Part shown: in pieces, positions 27,101 through 34,295 of the stretch
How positions within the stretch are numbered: the stretch's first letter is position 1
Layout of the letters: each line of letters opens with the position of its first letter
NCBI GenBank assembly: GCA_022710935.1
Contig: JAKLFY010000001.1
Coordinates: forward strand, 247,015 to 311,014
From: Verrucomicrobiota bacterium
Lineage (GTDB): Bacteria > Verrucomicrobiota > Verrucomicrobiia > Limisphaerales > J093
Reading direction: 5' to 3'
Length of the DNA: 64,000 nt
Made by a program: the position numbers and the translations under genes
The notes under the pieces: generated by a model
The model's database searches: none
The model's input: the letters and a program-made list of their open reading frames with translations, nothing else
Told to the model about the DNA's origin: nothing

Positions 27101-27420
27101 TGCGATCCGACGATCGTGGCGGGATCGTTGCGATCGACGTGTCGAAAGGCGCCGATGGTGGAAGGCGCGTCGAACTCGAACTCGACAAAGGTCCCCGCGC
27201 CCTTGCTGTCGGACGAGTACTCGGTCTTGAGAACTCCATCAGCGAGGTTCCCCACCTCGAAGGCCCCGCCGGGATAAGCCGTCGAGCTGGCGGTGATGCG
27301 AGGGGTTGGGATCGGAGTCAGCGGCGTGAACGCGGCGTTGGCGCTCACGGCCCCGAGAACGCCGGCAAGAGCCAGCCGGAAACCGCTGAACCACAGAATG
27401 CGGACGTCAAACTTGCGCAT
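24112..27420 (-). CDS. GH38 alpha-mannosidase-like enzyme with N-terminal discoidin-like domain, exported
   Basis: About 1102 residues from the ATG at 27420, which gives a signal peptide (FSGFRLALAGVLGAVSANA); an ATG at 27429 is equally possible. Residues about 35-150 look like an F5/8 type C (discoidin) carbohydrate-binding domain: EVGNLADGVLKTEYSSDSKG, then RRVKWSVTGLG. The GH38 catalytic domain starts with the zinc motif LPHSHTDIGYTEIQTE, followed by ISDVPGYSWGTVSAMAEAGI and LLYSEHTWGAW. The long beta-sandwich C-terminus (LENGIISLRLDERTGGIVEL) is the usual GH38 partner domain. It should cleave terminal alpha-mannosides outside the cytoplasm. It is co-oriented with the downstream carboxypeptidase gene. 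Confidence 0.9.
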   Translation of the reverse strand: MRKFDVRILWFSGFRLALAGVLGAVSANAAFTPLTPIPTPRITASSTAYPGGAFEVGNLADGVLKTEYSSDSKGAGTFVEFEFDAPSTIGAFRHVDRNDPATIVGSQLVFADADGRTVATVPVKHSGARGGETFFTLPAPVTARRVKWSVTGLGPQEFGTVGGAEIAFYSSGPVEEAAIRDTVEVKQVPIVDKTSVGQVQTLRVTLDHPYAEAADAVVRLGADQSKTLRLQPGRQTIEWRVPAVATARTAALVLEVAGQTVVQTELRRAPVRPLTVYVLPHSHTDIGYTEIQTEIEDKQVQNLVRGMEIARQTASYPPGARFVWNVEVLWAADLYLRRLGEAQRKEFIEAVRAGQVALNGMYLNELTGLCRPEELVRLFRMATRLGAETGVPVDAAMISDVPGYSWGTVSAMAEAGIRYFSVAPNYFDRIGDILVQWENKPFYWVGPDGRSKVLVWIPFWGYAMSHRYHAMSPRLVEDFCDGLAQRAYPYEIAYVRWSGVGDNATPDPAICEFIRDWNETHASPRFVISSTGAAFRAFEERHGAELEQVAGDWTPYWEDGAGSSALETALNRASSDRVTQAEALWAMLNPREYPVDAFEEAWRNVLLYSEHTWGAWCSVGEPFRRETREQWAVKQSYAVAADLQSRDLLSRALAQSAGPAQSATVDIFNTTSWPRTELVVVPKFLSEGKDRVTDDSGQPVASQRLRSGELVLLARDVPPFAARRYRLAPGAPHADGTVNARGATLENGIISLRLDERTGGIVELRLAGLDANLADAADGQALNEYLYFNGDKPSDARRNGPVTIRVRETGPLVASLLIASDAPGCHRLEREIRLVAGGDAVEILNTLDKSRLLASSYHAAEGKESLNFGFPFAVPDGQMRLEVTYGVIRPDLEQIPSACKNWFSVNRWADVANDQFGVTWVTLDAPLVQVGELSANLLNSQSNPDVWRKKAGPTQKLYSWAMNNHWGTNYRAYQEGPHVFRFILRPHRGYDPLAASRLAIAASQPLLPTVARGPKPVGAPRFQLSSPDMLVTGVKPSDDSQAVIFRLWGAAGREAQTEIGSSGFSARQLWHSDASERPLRKLEGRVTVPAWGLTTVRADLEM

Positions 27421-27522
27421 GGGCGTCATTCTATTGCCCAGGCGCCCCTCGGCGTCGAGCCGTTTGCACCGGCCCTTACCACCCCAGTGCATCTGGAGGT
27501 TGTCGGTGGGGATCGAGTATGC

Positions 27523-27590
27523 GCCGCGTGGGGGCACGCGGCCTCCACCGGCAATCTCCATCCGTTGTAGGCCCGGTGCCCTCACCGGGC
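27523..27590. repeat. Pair of perfect 8-bp-stem hairpins
   Basis: GCCGCGTG (27523-27530) pairs with CACGCGGC (27535-27542) over a four-base loop, and GCCCGGTG (27571-27578) pairs with CACCGGGC (27583-27590) over a four-base loop. They lie between two co-oriented genes and lack a T-run. They may be REP-like dispersed palindromes or an intergenic transcript-processing or termination signal. Confidence 0.55.
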
Positions 27591-27621
27591 AACAGAACAC
27601 CGACAACAACCCGATGCACCG

Positions 27622-30600
27622 TTACCACCCGGATCGGCTGACGCCTGAACCGCTCCGAAAAGTCGACCGGCTCGCGCCCGACCCAATCGAGAAACCGGAC
27701 CGCCCACGCGACGCGCCGCCAAAGCCGCCTGAGCCGAACGTGCTTCGCCTGGCCCACTCAGCCGCCTGCCGCGCGCGACGCTCGTGAGCGCGCCGCTCCT
27801 CCTCGGCCTGCCGCCTTCGCTGCCTTTCCGCTTCGGCTTGAGCAATGGCCAGTTCGGCCGCCCGCCGCGCCGCCTCCGCCAGGTGCCACGCCTCCTGGTA
27901 GTTGCCCGTCTCGAGGATCCGCCGCGCCTGCGCCAGATCCGATGAGCCAGGCGCCCCGCGGATCAGCACACCGAGTCCGCCCGCCCAGGCCCCGGCGGCT
28001 CGCACCCGAGCGGCTGCGGCGTTCAGCGCCCCAATCGCCCTCTCGGCCGCTTCCAGCTCGCCGCGCAGCGTCGCCGCCAGCCGCCCGGCCTCCTGCGCCA
28101 CACCATTGGCCTCGGCATCCAGAGCCAGCCAATCGCCGTGGGCTTCGCCCAGCCGCGCCTCGAAGCCGGCGAGCGACCCGGACAACGCTTCGAGCGCGCT
28201 GCCGGCCTCGACGATGGCCGGGCTGTCCGGCACGGGGTCGCGGGCGGCCTCGCCCCGCAAGCGACGAGCCACCGCGATCTCGGCGGCTGCGGCTTCGAGG
28301 CTGCGGCCCGCAGCCGCGTGACTCTCCTGATCGCAACGCGCCTGGTCGGCAACCTGGTCGAGCACTTCCTGCACAGCCGTCAAGGCGGCCGCCACCGCGA
28401 ACGGATCGCGCGGCGTCACCGAACGCAACCGCACCGCCTCATCGAGCTGCTGGCGGGCGGATTCCAAGGCGACAACGGTCGGCCGCATCGTGCGAGGATC
28501 ACGCACCCCGGCCTCGACCCCCTCCGCCCGCTGAGTCAGTTGCTCGACCTGTGCGTCATTCGCCGCCTCGGTCCCGCGAATCCGCTGCTCTTTCTCGCGG
28601 ATTTCCTGGAGCCGAAACACTGTCTGTTCCTGGCGGGCAACCGCCTGCCGCAACAGATCCGCCGACTTGAGCACTTGCGCCTCGCCAAATGCCGCGGCGG
28701 ATTGCTCCGTCAGCTCGCGGCAGGCCGCGAGGTGCGCGCGCGCTTCGTCGAGATTGTCGCGCGCGGTCCCGTTCGCGTTGGGATGCGTGGGATCCCCCTG
28801 CCCCAATACGAATACGGACGGCGCATAACTGGCCGCCAGATCAACCAGAACAGCCTCGTGCCCCGGCAACTCGCCCTCCAGTCGTTCGGTTTCGGCACGC
28901 CGGGCGGCCAGCTCCCCCGCATGCGCGGCAAAGGCCTGGCGCGTCGCCTCGACCAACTCCATCGCGGCCTCCGTCAGGCGCGCGACCTCGGCCAGACCGT
29001 CTTGCGCGTCGGCCACAGACCCCCGTTCGAGCGCCGCCCGCGCTGCCGCCAACTGGTCCTCAGCCCGGCCAATCTGCTCCGACGGATCCAGCTCCGGTTC
29101 GCGCAAGATCTCCCCAGGCACCTTCCCCAGCTCGCGCGCCAGGTCCGCCCGCGCCGCAGCAACCGCCGCCTGGGCGTCGCTGATCGAACGCTGACCCGTT
29201 TCACGACGCGCACGATCAAGCCTGACAATCTGTCCAACCCGCTCCGCCAAGGCGCTGACATCCGCGCGCAGCTCGCCAATCGCCTCCGCTGCCGTGACCT
29301 CGACCGCCCCGAGTGCGACCTGGTCCGCCCGATCCGACAGGTCGGCGACGGCTGCGGGCAACCACGCCGTTTGCAGCCCTGCGGAGAGCAGTTGTTCTTC
29401 GGCCTCCCGCAAGCGCGGGCCGTGCGCCTCGCGGAACTCGACAGCCAACTGCGCCAAAGCCAGCGCATCTTCAGCCTGCCGCTCCGCCCTCACCGCTTGG
29501 TTGCCCAGCGCCCCCACCGCGTCGCGGATCGACACCTGCGCGGCCTCGGAGAGCGTGCGCGCCGCGGCGGGCAGCAGTTCGTCAAAAACAGGCGCAACGC
29601 GAAACACGGCGTCGCCGTCAACCGCCCGAATGCGGGCTTCGAGTCCCTTGACGGCCTTGATCCGTTCCTCCGTGCCCTCGAGTTTCCCCCCAATGCCGGC
29701 CAGGGCCGACTCGACCCGCGCCAGGCCGGACAGCGCGCGCTCGGCCCGCTGATTGAAGGCCGCGATCAGCTCGTTGAACGAGAATTGAAACGGCTGGTAG
29801 GACTCGAGACTGCCCAGCAGGCGGTCCCGCTCGGTCTTGACCCCGCGCATCACCACTTCGAGCCCCTCCTCGGGTCGGAATGTTATCGGCTCGTCGCGCA
29901 GTCGGCGAATCGCCGCGTCGAAGCGGGCGCCCAGGAAGAGATTGACAACGCGCGGGGGCATCGCCCTGGGCAGGGCCAGGGCCCTCGCATCGGTCAGGAT
30001 GCGGCTGGCGCAGGAGGACATGATGGTCAACTCGTCCACGTCGCGAATGATCTGCTGGCTCGATGCCAGGGTCGTCCCGGCAAATCGGTGCCGCGCCTCC
30101 TCAGCCGAAGAGCCAACCACGACATAGGTTCGGTCGAGCAGATTGAACAGGGCGAGCGTCTTCTCGTCGAGCGCCTTGGTCCAGGCCTCGACAAGCTCGA
30201 GCGCCTCCCGGCGCCGACCTCGCCGCAGGCGATTGAGAACGATCCCCAGCGCCAGCACCGAAAAGCCACCCGCCCCGGCCCCGGCCGTAACAACCCGCCG
30301 CCGCATCTGCGCGGCCCGCGCCGCCTCTGAAATCGCGGCCTCGACAGCGTCCACCCCGCGCCGCGCCGCATCGAGGTGATCGCGGTAGCCGGCATCGCCC
30401 CGTTCGTGGGCCTGACGCGCCTCCGCCAACGCCTGCATCCCCGCGCCAAGCTCGTCCTTTGCCGACGATGCGTAGGGATCTCCCCCAGCCTGTTCCAGAC
30501 GCCGGCCCAACACCCCCAGTTCCGGCCCCGCCAGGCGATAGTCTTCCAGCGTGCGCATTGCGCCTTTGGCCCGCTCCTGGACCCCGTCAGCCAACTTTCG

Positions 30601-31470
30601 CGCCCCGGACGGGTTGCCGCCGACCAACACCGACGCGGCGGTCTCGAGGTCCGCCTGCCACTCGAACAGGGGCGGATGCGTCAGCTCGCCGGTCAACCGC
30701 GGGAACTCGGCTTTGAAAACGCCCAGCCGCGACTCGATGTCGCGGAGGGCAACCGTCGCCGTCTCGAGGCTCGCCTTGGCCTGGACCAGGTCCCGTTCGC
30801 GTCGAGCGCGCGCCTCAGCCTCGCGCTGGTCCCGCTCGAGCCGCTCCGCTGCAATGCGCCGGGCCAGCTCGCCTTCGATGCTCGTAATGGTGTCCTTGAC
30901 CGCATCCAGAATGCGGCCTCCGCTCCGCATCGCGGCGATTGCCGAACGATCGAGCTGGCCAATCCACCGGTCTTCGCCCAGCCCGCGGCGGTCTTGCGCC
31001 TCGGAGCCGAAGTACGAGAACTTCCGTTCATCGAGAAACAGAACGAAGAACGCCCCGTTGCGCTCGCCCGTGCGCGGATCCGTGAAGCTGCCGAAGGCCG
31101 TTTGGTTGGGCAAACCCTTGCCAAGCGCGTGCTCGACGGCGTCCATGCCCGTAAAGGCCTCGCCGGCGGAGTCCGTGAAACGCTCCTCGCGCGCATGATC
31201 CAGGAGCGCAACCGTCCAGTTCGTCGCGTTGGCGCGCAGCCAGGCTTCCAACTCGGCCAGTTGCGCCGCGCCCGCGCCGACATCGCCCTTCACGTACAAA
31301 TGCTGGCTCGGCTCCCAGCGGCGGAGAATGTCGGTCGCCCGCTCCACAACGACCGGCTGGGCAGCGGCCGGCTCGACCCGCGCCGCCCAGGCCAAAGCCA
31401 GAAGCCCCGCCACGGCCCAGGCCGAGCGGGCGGAGCGCCGCGATGCACCAGGTGCTTGCTCGAAATCCAT
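27622..31470 (-). CDS. Giant TPM-domain coiled-coil membrane protein
   Basis: 1282 residues with an N-terminal signal sequence (SAWAVAGLLALAWAARVEPA). Residues about 45-190 resemble a TPM fold (LEAWLRANATNWTVALLDHA, then RDRRGLGEDRWIGQLDRS type surroundings). A charged helical stretch leads to one membrane segment near 400-420 (VTAGAGAGGFSVLALGIVLN). The remaining 850 residues are almost entirely alpha-helical, Ala/Glu/Arg-rich and coiled-coil-like. The C-terminus is Ser/Gly-rich (STFGSGGFGGASRGRSGFSI), as in known TPM proteins, whose tails are often glycine-rich. TPM proteins act in envelope stress or photosystem repair in other organisms; here the function is unknown. Its size is far beyond usual TPM proteins (about 250-700). 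It is divergent from the FAD oxidoreductase gene. Confidence 0.75.
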   Translation of the reverse strand: MDFEQAPGASRRSARSAWAVAGLLALAWAARVEPAAAQPVVVERATDILRRWEPSQHLYVKGDVGAGAAQLAELEAWLRANATNWTVALLDHAREERFTDSAGEAFTGMDAVEHALGKGLPNQTAFGSFTDPRTGERNGAFFVLFLDERKFSYFGSEAQDRRGLGEDRWIGQLDRSAIAAMRSGGRILDAVKDTITSIEGELARRIAAERLERDQREAEARARRERDLVQAKASLETATVALRDIESRLGVFKAEFPRLTGELTHPPLFEWQADLETAASVLVGGNPSGARKLADGVQERAKGAMRTLEDYRLAGPELGVLGRRLEQAGGDPYASSAKDELGAGMQALAEARQAHERGDAGYRDHLDAARRGVDAVEAAISEAARAAQMRRRVVTAGAGAGGFSVLALGIVLNRLRRGRRREALELVEAWTKALDEKTLALFNLLDRTYVVVGSSAEEARHRFAGTTLASSQQIIRDVDELTIMSSCASRILTDARALALPRAMPPRVVNLFLGARFDAAIRRLRDEPITFRPEEGLEVVMRGVKTERDRLLGSLESYQPFQFSFNELIAAFNQRAERALSGLARVESALAGIGGKLEGTEERIKAVKGLEARIRAVDGDAVFRVAPVFDELLPAAARTLSEAAQVSIRDAVGALGNQAVRAERQAEDALALAQLAVEFREAHGPRLREAEEQLLSAGLQTAWLPAAVADLSDRADQVALGAVEVTAAEAIGELRADVSALAERVGQIVRLDRARRETGQRSISDAQAAVAAARADLARELGKVPGEILREPELDPSEQIGRAEDQLAAARAALERGSVADAQDGLAEVARLTEAAMELVEATRQAFAAHAGELAARRAETERLEGELPGHEAVLVDLAASYAPSVFVLGQGDPTHPNANGTARDNLDEARAHLAACRELTEQSAAAFGEAQVLKSADLLRQAVARQEQTVFRLQEIREKEQRIRGTEAANDAQVEQLTQRAEGVEAGVRDPRTMRPTVVALESARQQLDEAVRLRSVTPRDPFAVAAALTAVQEVLDQVADQARCDQESHAAAGRSLEAAAAEIAVARRLRGEAARDPVPDSPAIVEAGSALEALSGSLAGFEARLGEAHGDWLALDAEANGVAQEAGRLAATLRGELEAAERAIGALNAAAARVRAAGAWAGGLGVLIRGAPGSSDLAQARRILETGNYQEAWHLAEAARRAAELAIAQAEAERQRRRQAEEERRAHERRARQAAEWARRSTFGSGGFGGASRGRSGFSIGSGASRSTFRSGSGVSRSGW

Positions 31471-31578
31471 GATGCAATTGAGTTCTCAGATCCCCGACAG
31501 GGCAACTACAATATGAGCCGGGATTTCTCCAGCGACATGCACCTTGCTGGGAGCCAGCCCAGAGGATAGCGTTGCGGT

Positions 31579-33552
31579 GTGAAGGCCAAACATGCAGCTC
31601 TGCTTGCAGTCCTCCTCCTGCGACTGCCAGGCGCACCGCACGCTGCTCCCGCCCAGGACGTACTGGTTGAAGCCGAGAGCTTTGCACAGTGGGGCGGCTG
31701 GGTCATCGACCAACAGAGCATGGATCAAATGGGATCCCCCTATCTCCTGGCTCACGGCCTGGGGATGCCGGTCGCCGACGCGGTGACACAAATCCAGTTT
31801 CCGCACCCCGGCCCGTACCACCTTTGGGTTCGGACGCGCGATTGGGCGGCACCCTGGAAGACTCCCCAGACGGATTCCCGGATGCGGGCCACGGGCACGC
31901 CCGGGCTGTTCCAGGTGCTCGTCGACGGCAGGCCCGTCGGAGAGACATTCGGGAACGAGGGCGTGGACTGGCACTGGCAGGCGGGAGGCCTTGTCCAGAT
32001 ATCGAACCAATCGACGACACTGATCTTGCGCGATCTGACCGGATTCGCAGGGCGCTGCGACGCGTTGCTCTTCGCGCCCGACGGCACAAACGCGCCGCCA
32101 AACGACCCCGCCACGCTCACCCCGTATCGCCGCAGGCTGCTCGGGATTCCCGGTGCCCCGATCGATGCAGGGCAGTTTGATCTCGTGGTGGTCGGGGGCG
32201 GGATGGCAGGTTGCTGCGCGGCTGTGAGCGCGGCTCGCCTCGGCTGCAAGGTGGCGCTGCTTCATGACCGTGCAGTGCTGGGCGGGAACAACAGTTCCGA
32301 GGTCCGCGTGGGCCTCTCCGGACTCATCCATCAGCCCCCTTACCCGCGCCTGGGCGACTTGGTTGACGAGTTGGGCCCCGTCGGCCACTGGAACCTCTAC
32401 CAGGCCAAACAGGCTCCGCACCTGCCCCGCAGCAGGGAAGTCCTGGACGTGATCGAACGCCACCCCGAGAAAACGATCCACAACGCCGGCCCCGCCTCCA
32501 ACTACGAGGACGAAAGGAAAGCGTCCGTTGTCCGGGCTGAAACAAACCTCACCCTGTTCCTGAGCACGCGCGGCAACAGGGTGATCATGGAAGGCAACCG
32601 CATCCAGGCGGTCATTGGGCAGGATATCCGAACGGGGCAGATCCGACAATTCAGAGCCGATCTCGTTGCGGACTGCACCGGCGACGGCGTCATCGGAGCG
32701 CTCGCGGGGGCGGACTTCGCGTACGGGCGGGAATCCAGGAACCAGTACGGCGAGGCGAATGCGCCGCTGCATGAGGACGCGATGGTCCTGGGCACGTCTG
32801 TCCAGTGGTACGCCGAGCAGGAATCCCTCGCATCCGCCTTTCCGCAGTGCCCCTGGGCCCTGCCCTTCGACGAGACAACCTGCGTCAAGGCCACTCGAGG
32901 AGATTGGAACTGGGAAACCGGGTTCGGCAAACACCAGGTCGCCGAGATCGAGCAAATCCGCGATTACGGTTTGCGGGTCGTGTTCGGGAACTGGGCCGTC
33001 CTGAAGAACCATCCCCGCTTCAGAGACGAGTTCGCACAGCACCGCCTCAAATGGGTCGCGCACATCGGGGGCAAGCGCGAGTCGCGGCGCCTGCTCGGCG
33101 ACGTCATCCTCAAGCAACAGGACATCGTCGAAGGCAGACCGTTCCCGGACGCTTCGGTCACCACCACCTGGAACATCGACCTGCATGACCCCAAGGATGC
33201 CCCTCCCGGATGGGCCCCCTTCAGGGCCGAAGCCCGCAACGTCACGATCCGTCCCTATCCAATCCCCTACCGGTGTCTCTACTCCCGCAACGTCGAGAAC
33301 CTGATGATGGCGGGACGAAACATCAGCGTGACGCATGTGGCGCTCGGCAGCGTTCGCGTGATGCGCACCGGCGGCATGATGGGTGAAGTCGTCGGCATGG
33401 CCGCTTCACTCTGCAAACAACACAACACCACCCCCCGCGGCGTCTTCCTCGATTACCTGGAAGAACTCAAGACCCTCATGCAACGCGGCATCGGCAAACA
33501 GGATCCCCCCTCTCCCGCACAGTCAAACGGCCAGTCGCAATCCAGCACATGA
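31579..33552 (+). CDS. Exported FAD-dependent oxidoreductase with N-terminal carbohydrate-binding-like domain
   Basis: 657 residues from a GTG at 31579, giving a signal peptide (HAALLAVLLLRLPGAPHAAP). Residues about 27-165 resemble a CBM6/35-type sandwich (VLVEAESFAQWGGWVIDQQS, then YHLWVRTRDW). The FAD Rossmann motif follows: FDLVVVGGGMAGCCAAVSAA near residue 195, then VLGGNNSSEVRVGLSG and ADLVADCTGDGVIGALAGAD. This is the FAD-dependent oxidoreductase family abundant in Planctomycetes and Verrucomicrobia, usually encoded among polysaccharide degradation genes. A sugar-oxidising role is likely but unproven. The stop codon overlaps the next start by four bases (ATGA), so it is translationally coupled to the SIS isomerase. 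Confidence 0.85.
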   Translation: MKAKHAALLAVLLLRLPGAPHAAPAQDVLVEAESFAQWGGWVIDQQSMDQMGSPYLLAHGLGMPVADAVTQIQFPHPGPYHLWVRTRDWAAPWKTPQTDSRMRATGTPGLFQVLVDGRPVGETFGNEGVDWHWQAGGLVQISNQSTTLILRDLTGFAGRCDALLFAPDGTNAPPNDPATLTPYRRRLLGIPGAPIDAGQFDLVVVGGGMAGCCAAVSAARLGCKVALLHDRAVLGGNNSSEVRVGLSGLIHQPPYPRLGDLVDELGPVGHWNLYQAKQAPHLPRSREVLDVIERHPEKTIHNAGPASNYEDERKASVVRAETNLTLFLSTRGNRVIMEGNRIQAVIGQDIRTGQIRQFRADLVADCTGDGVIGALAGADFAYGRESRNQYGEANAPLHEDAMVLGTSVQWYAEQESLASAFPQCPWALPFDETTCVKATRGDWNWETGFGKHQVAEIEQIRDYGLRVVFGNWAVLKNHPRFRDEFAQHRLKWVAHIGGKRESRRLLGDVILKQQDIVEGRPFPDASVTTTWNIDLHDPKDAPPGWAPFRAEARNVTIRPYPIPYRCLYSRNVENLMMAGRNISVTHVALGSVRVMRTGGMMGEVVGMAASLCKQHNTTPRGVFLDYLEELKTLMQRGIGKQDPPSPAQSNGQSQSST

Positions 33553-34202
33553 AGAGTGCCCCCCGCCGTTCCCTTCCCCGCCCCGCCCCGAACGACGGCC
33601 TCGAGATCGTGCGCGGGATCCTTGCCATCGAGTCCGAGGCCATCCGCAACATCCCGGTCGACGACAGCTACCGACGCGCGACGGAGCTCATCCTTGACGC
33701 CGTGCACGGCCGCGGGGGCAAGGTGGTCTGCAGCGGCATGGGCAAGGCCGGCCAGATCGCCCTCAACATCGCCACCACGTTCAGCTCGACCGGCACGCCT
33801 GCCGTCTTCCTGCATGCCGCCGAGTCCGCGCATGGCGACCTCGGAATGCTCCAGCCCAATGATGTCCTTTTCCTCATCTCGAACTCGGGCAAGACAAACG
33901 AAGTGCTCGAACTGGTGCGCCTGGCCACGCGCTACCGCCCGGGACTGAAAACCATCGTCCTCACCGGCCATCCCGATTCCCCGTTGCTCGGCTTTGCCGA
34001 CGTGATCCTGCGCACCGGCAATCCGCCTGAAGTCTGTCCGCTCGGCCTGACTCCCACCACGTCCACCACCGCCATGACGGTGATTGGCGACATCCTCGTG
34101 GTGATGCTCATGAAGGCAACCGGGTTCACGAGGCAGGATTACGCCCTGCGCCACCACGGCGGTTACCTGGGACGCCGGGCGCGCGACCTGCTTTCGCGTT
34201 GA
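33549..34202 (+). CDS. SIS-domain sugar-phosphate isomerase (KdsD/GutQ-like, no CBS domains)
   Basis: 217 residues. The SIS fold is clear: VVCSGMGKAGQIALNIATTF, then FLHAAESAHGDLGMLQPNDV and LFLISNSGKTNEVLELV. SGMGKAG, the AESAHGDLG loop and SNSGKT are hallmarks of arabinose-5-phosphate isomerases. Full-length KdsD is about 328 residues with two C-terminal CBS domains; here the protein ends after the SIS domain (YLGRRARDLLSR), so it is a short form. Arabinose/ribulose 5-phosphate interconversion is the family expectation. It is translationally coupled to the exported FAD enzyme by a 4-base overlap, although the isomerase itself has no signal peptide and is cytoplasmic. Confidence 0.88.
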   Translation: MKSAPRRSLPRPAPNDGLEIVRGILAIESEAIRNIPVDDSYRRATELILDAVHGRGGKVVCSGMGKAGQIALNIATTFSSTGTPAVFLHAAESAHGDLGMLQPNDVLFLISNSGKTNEVLELVRLATRYRPGLKTIVLTGHPDSPLLGFADVILRTGNPPEVCPLGLTPTTSTTAMTVIGDILVVMLMKATGFTRQDYALRHHGGYLGRRARDLLSR

Positions 34203-34295
34203 AACGGCCCTTCCGGACAGGCATGCTCGCACCACGCGGACACAGTCTGCGCCAGCTTTACCCATGTCTGGCGGCGGGCTGGATGGGACGAAAGC

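Noticed and set aside
24352..27570. A rightward open frame of 1072 codons
   Set aside because: Antisense to the GH38 gene, no protein family features.
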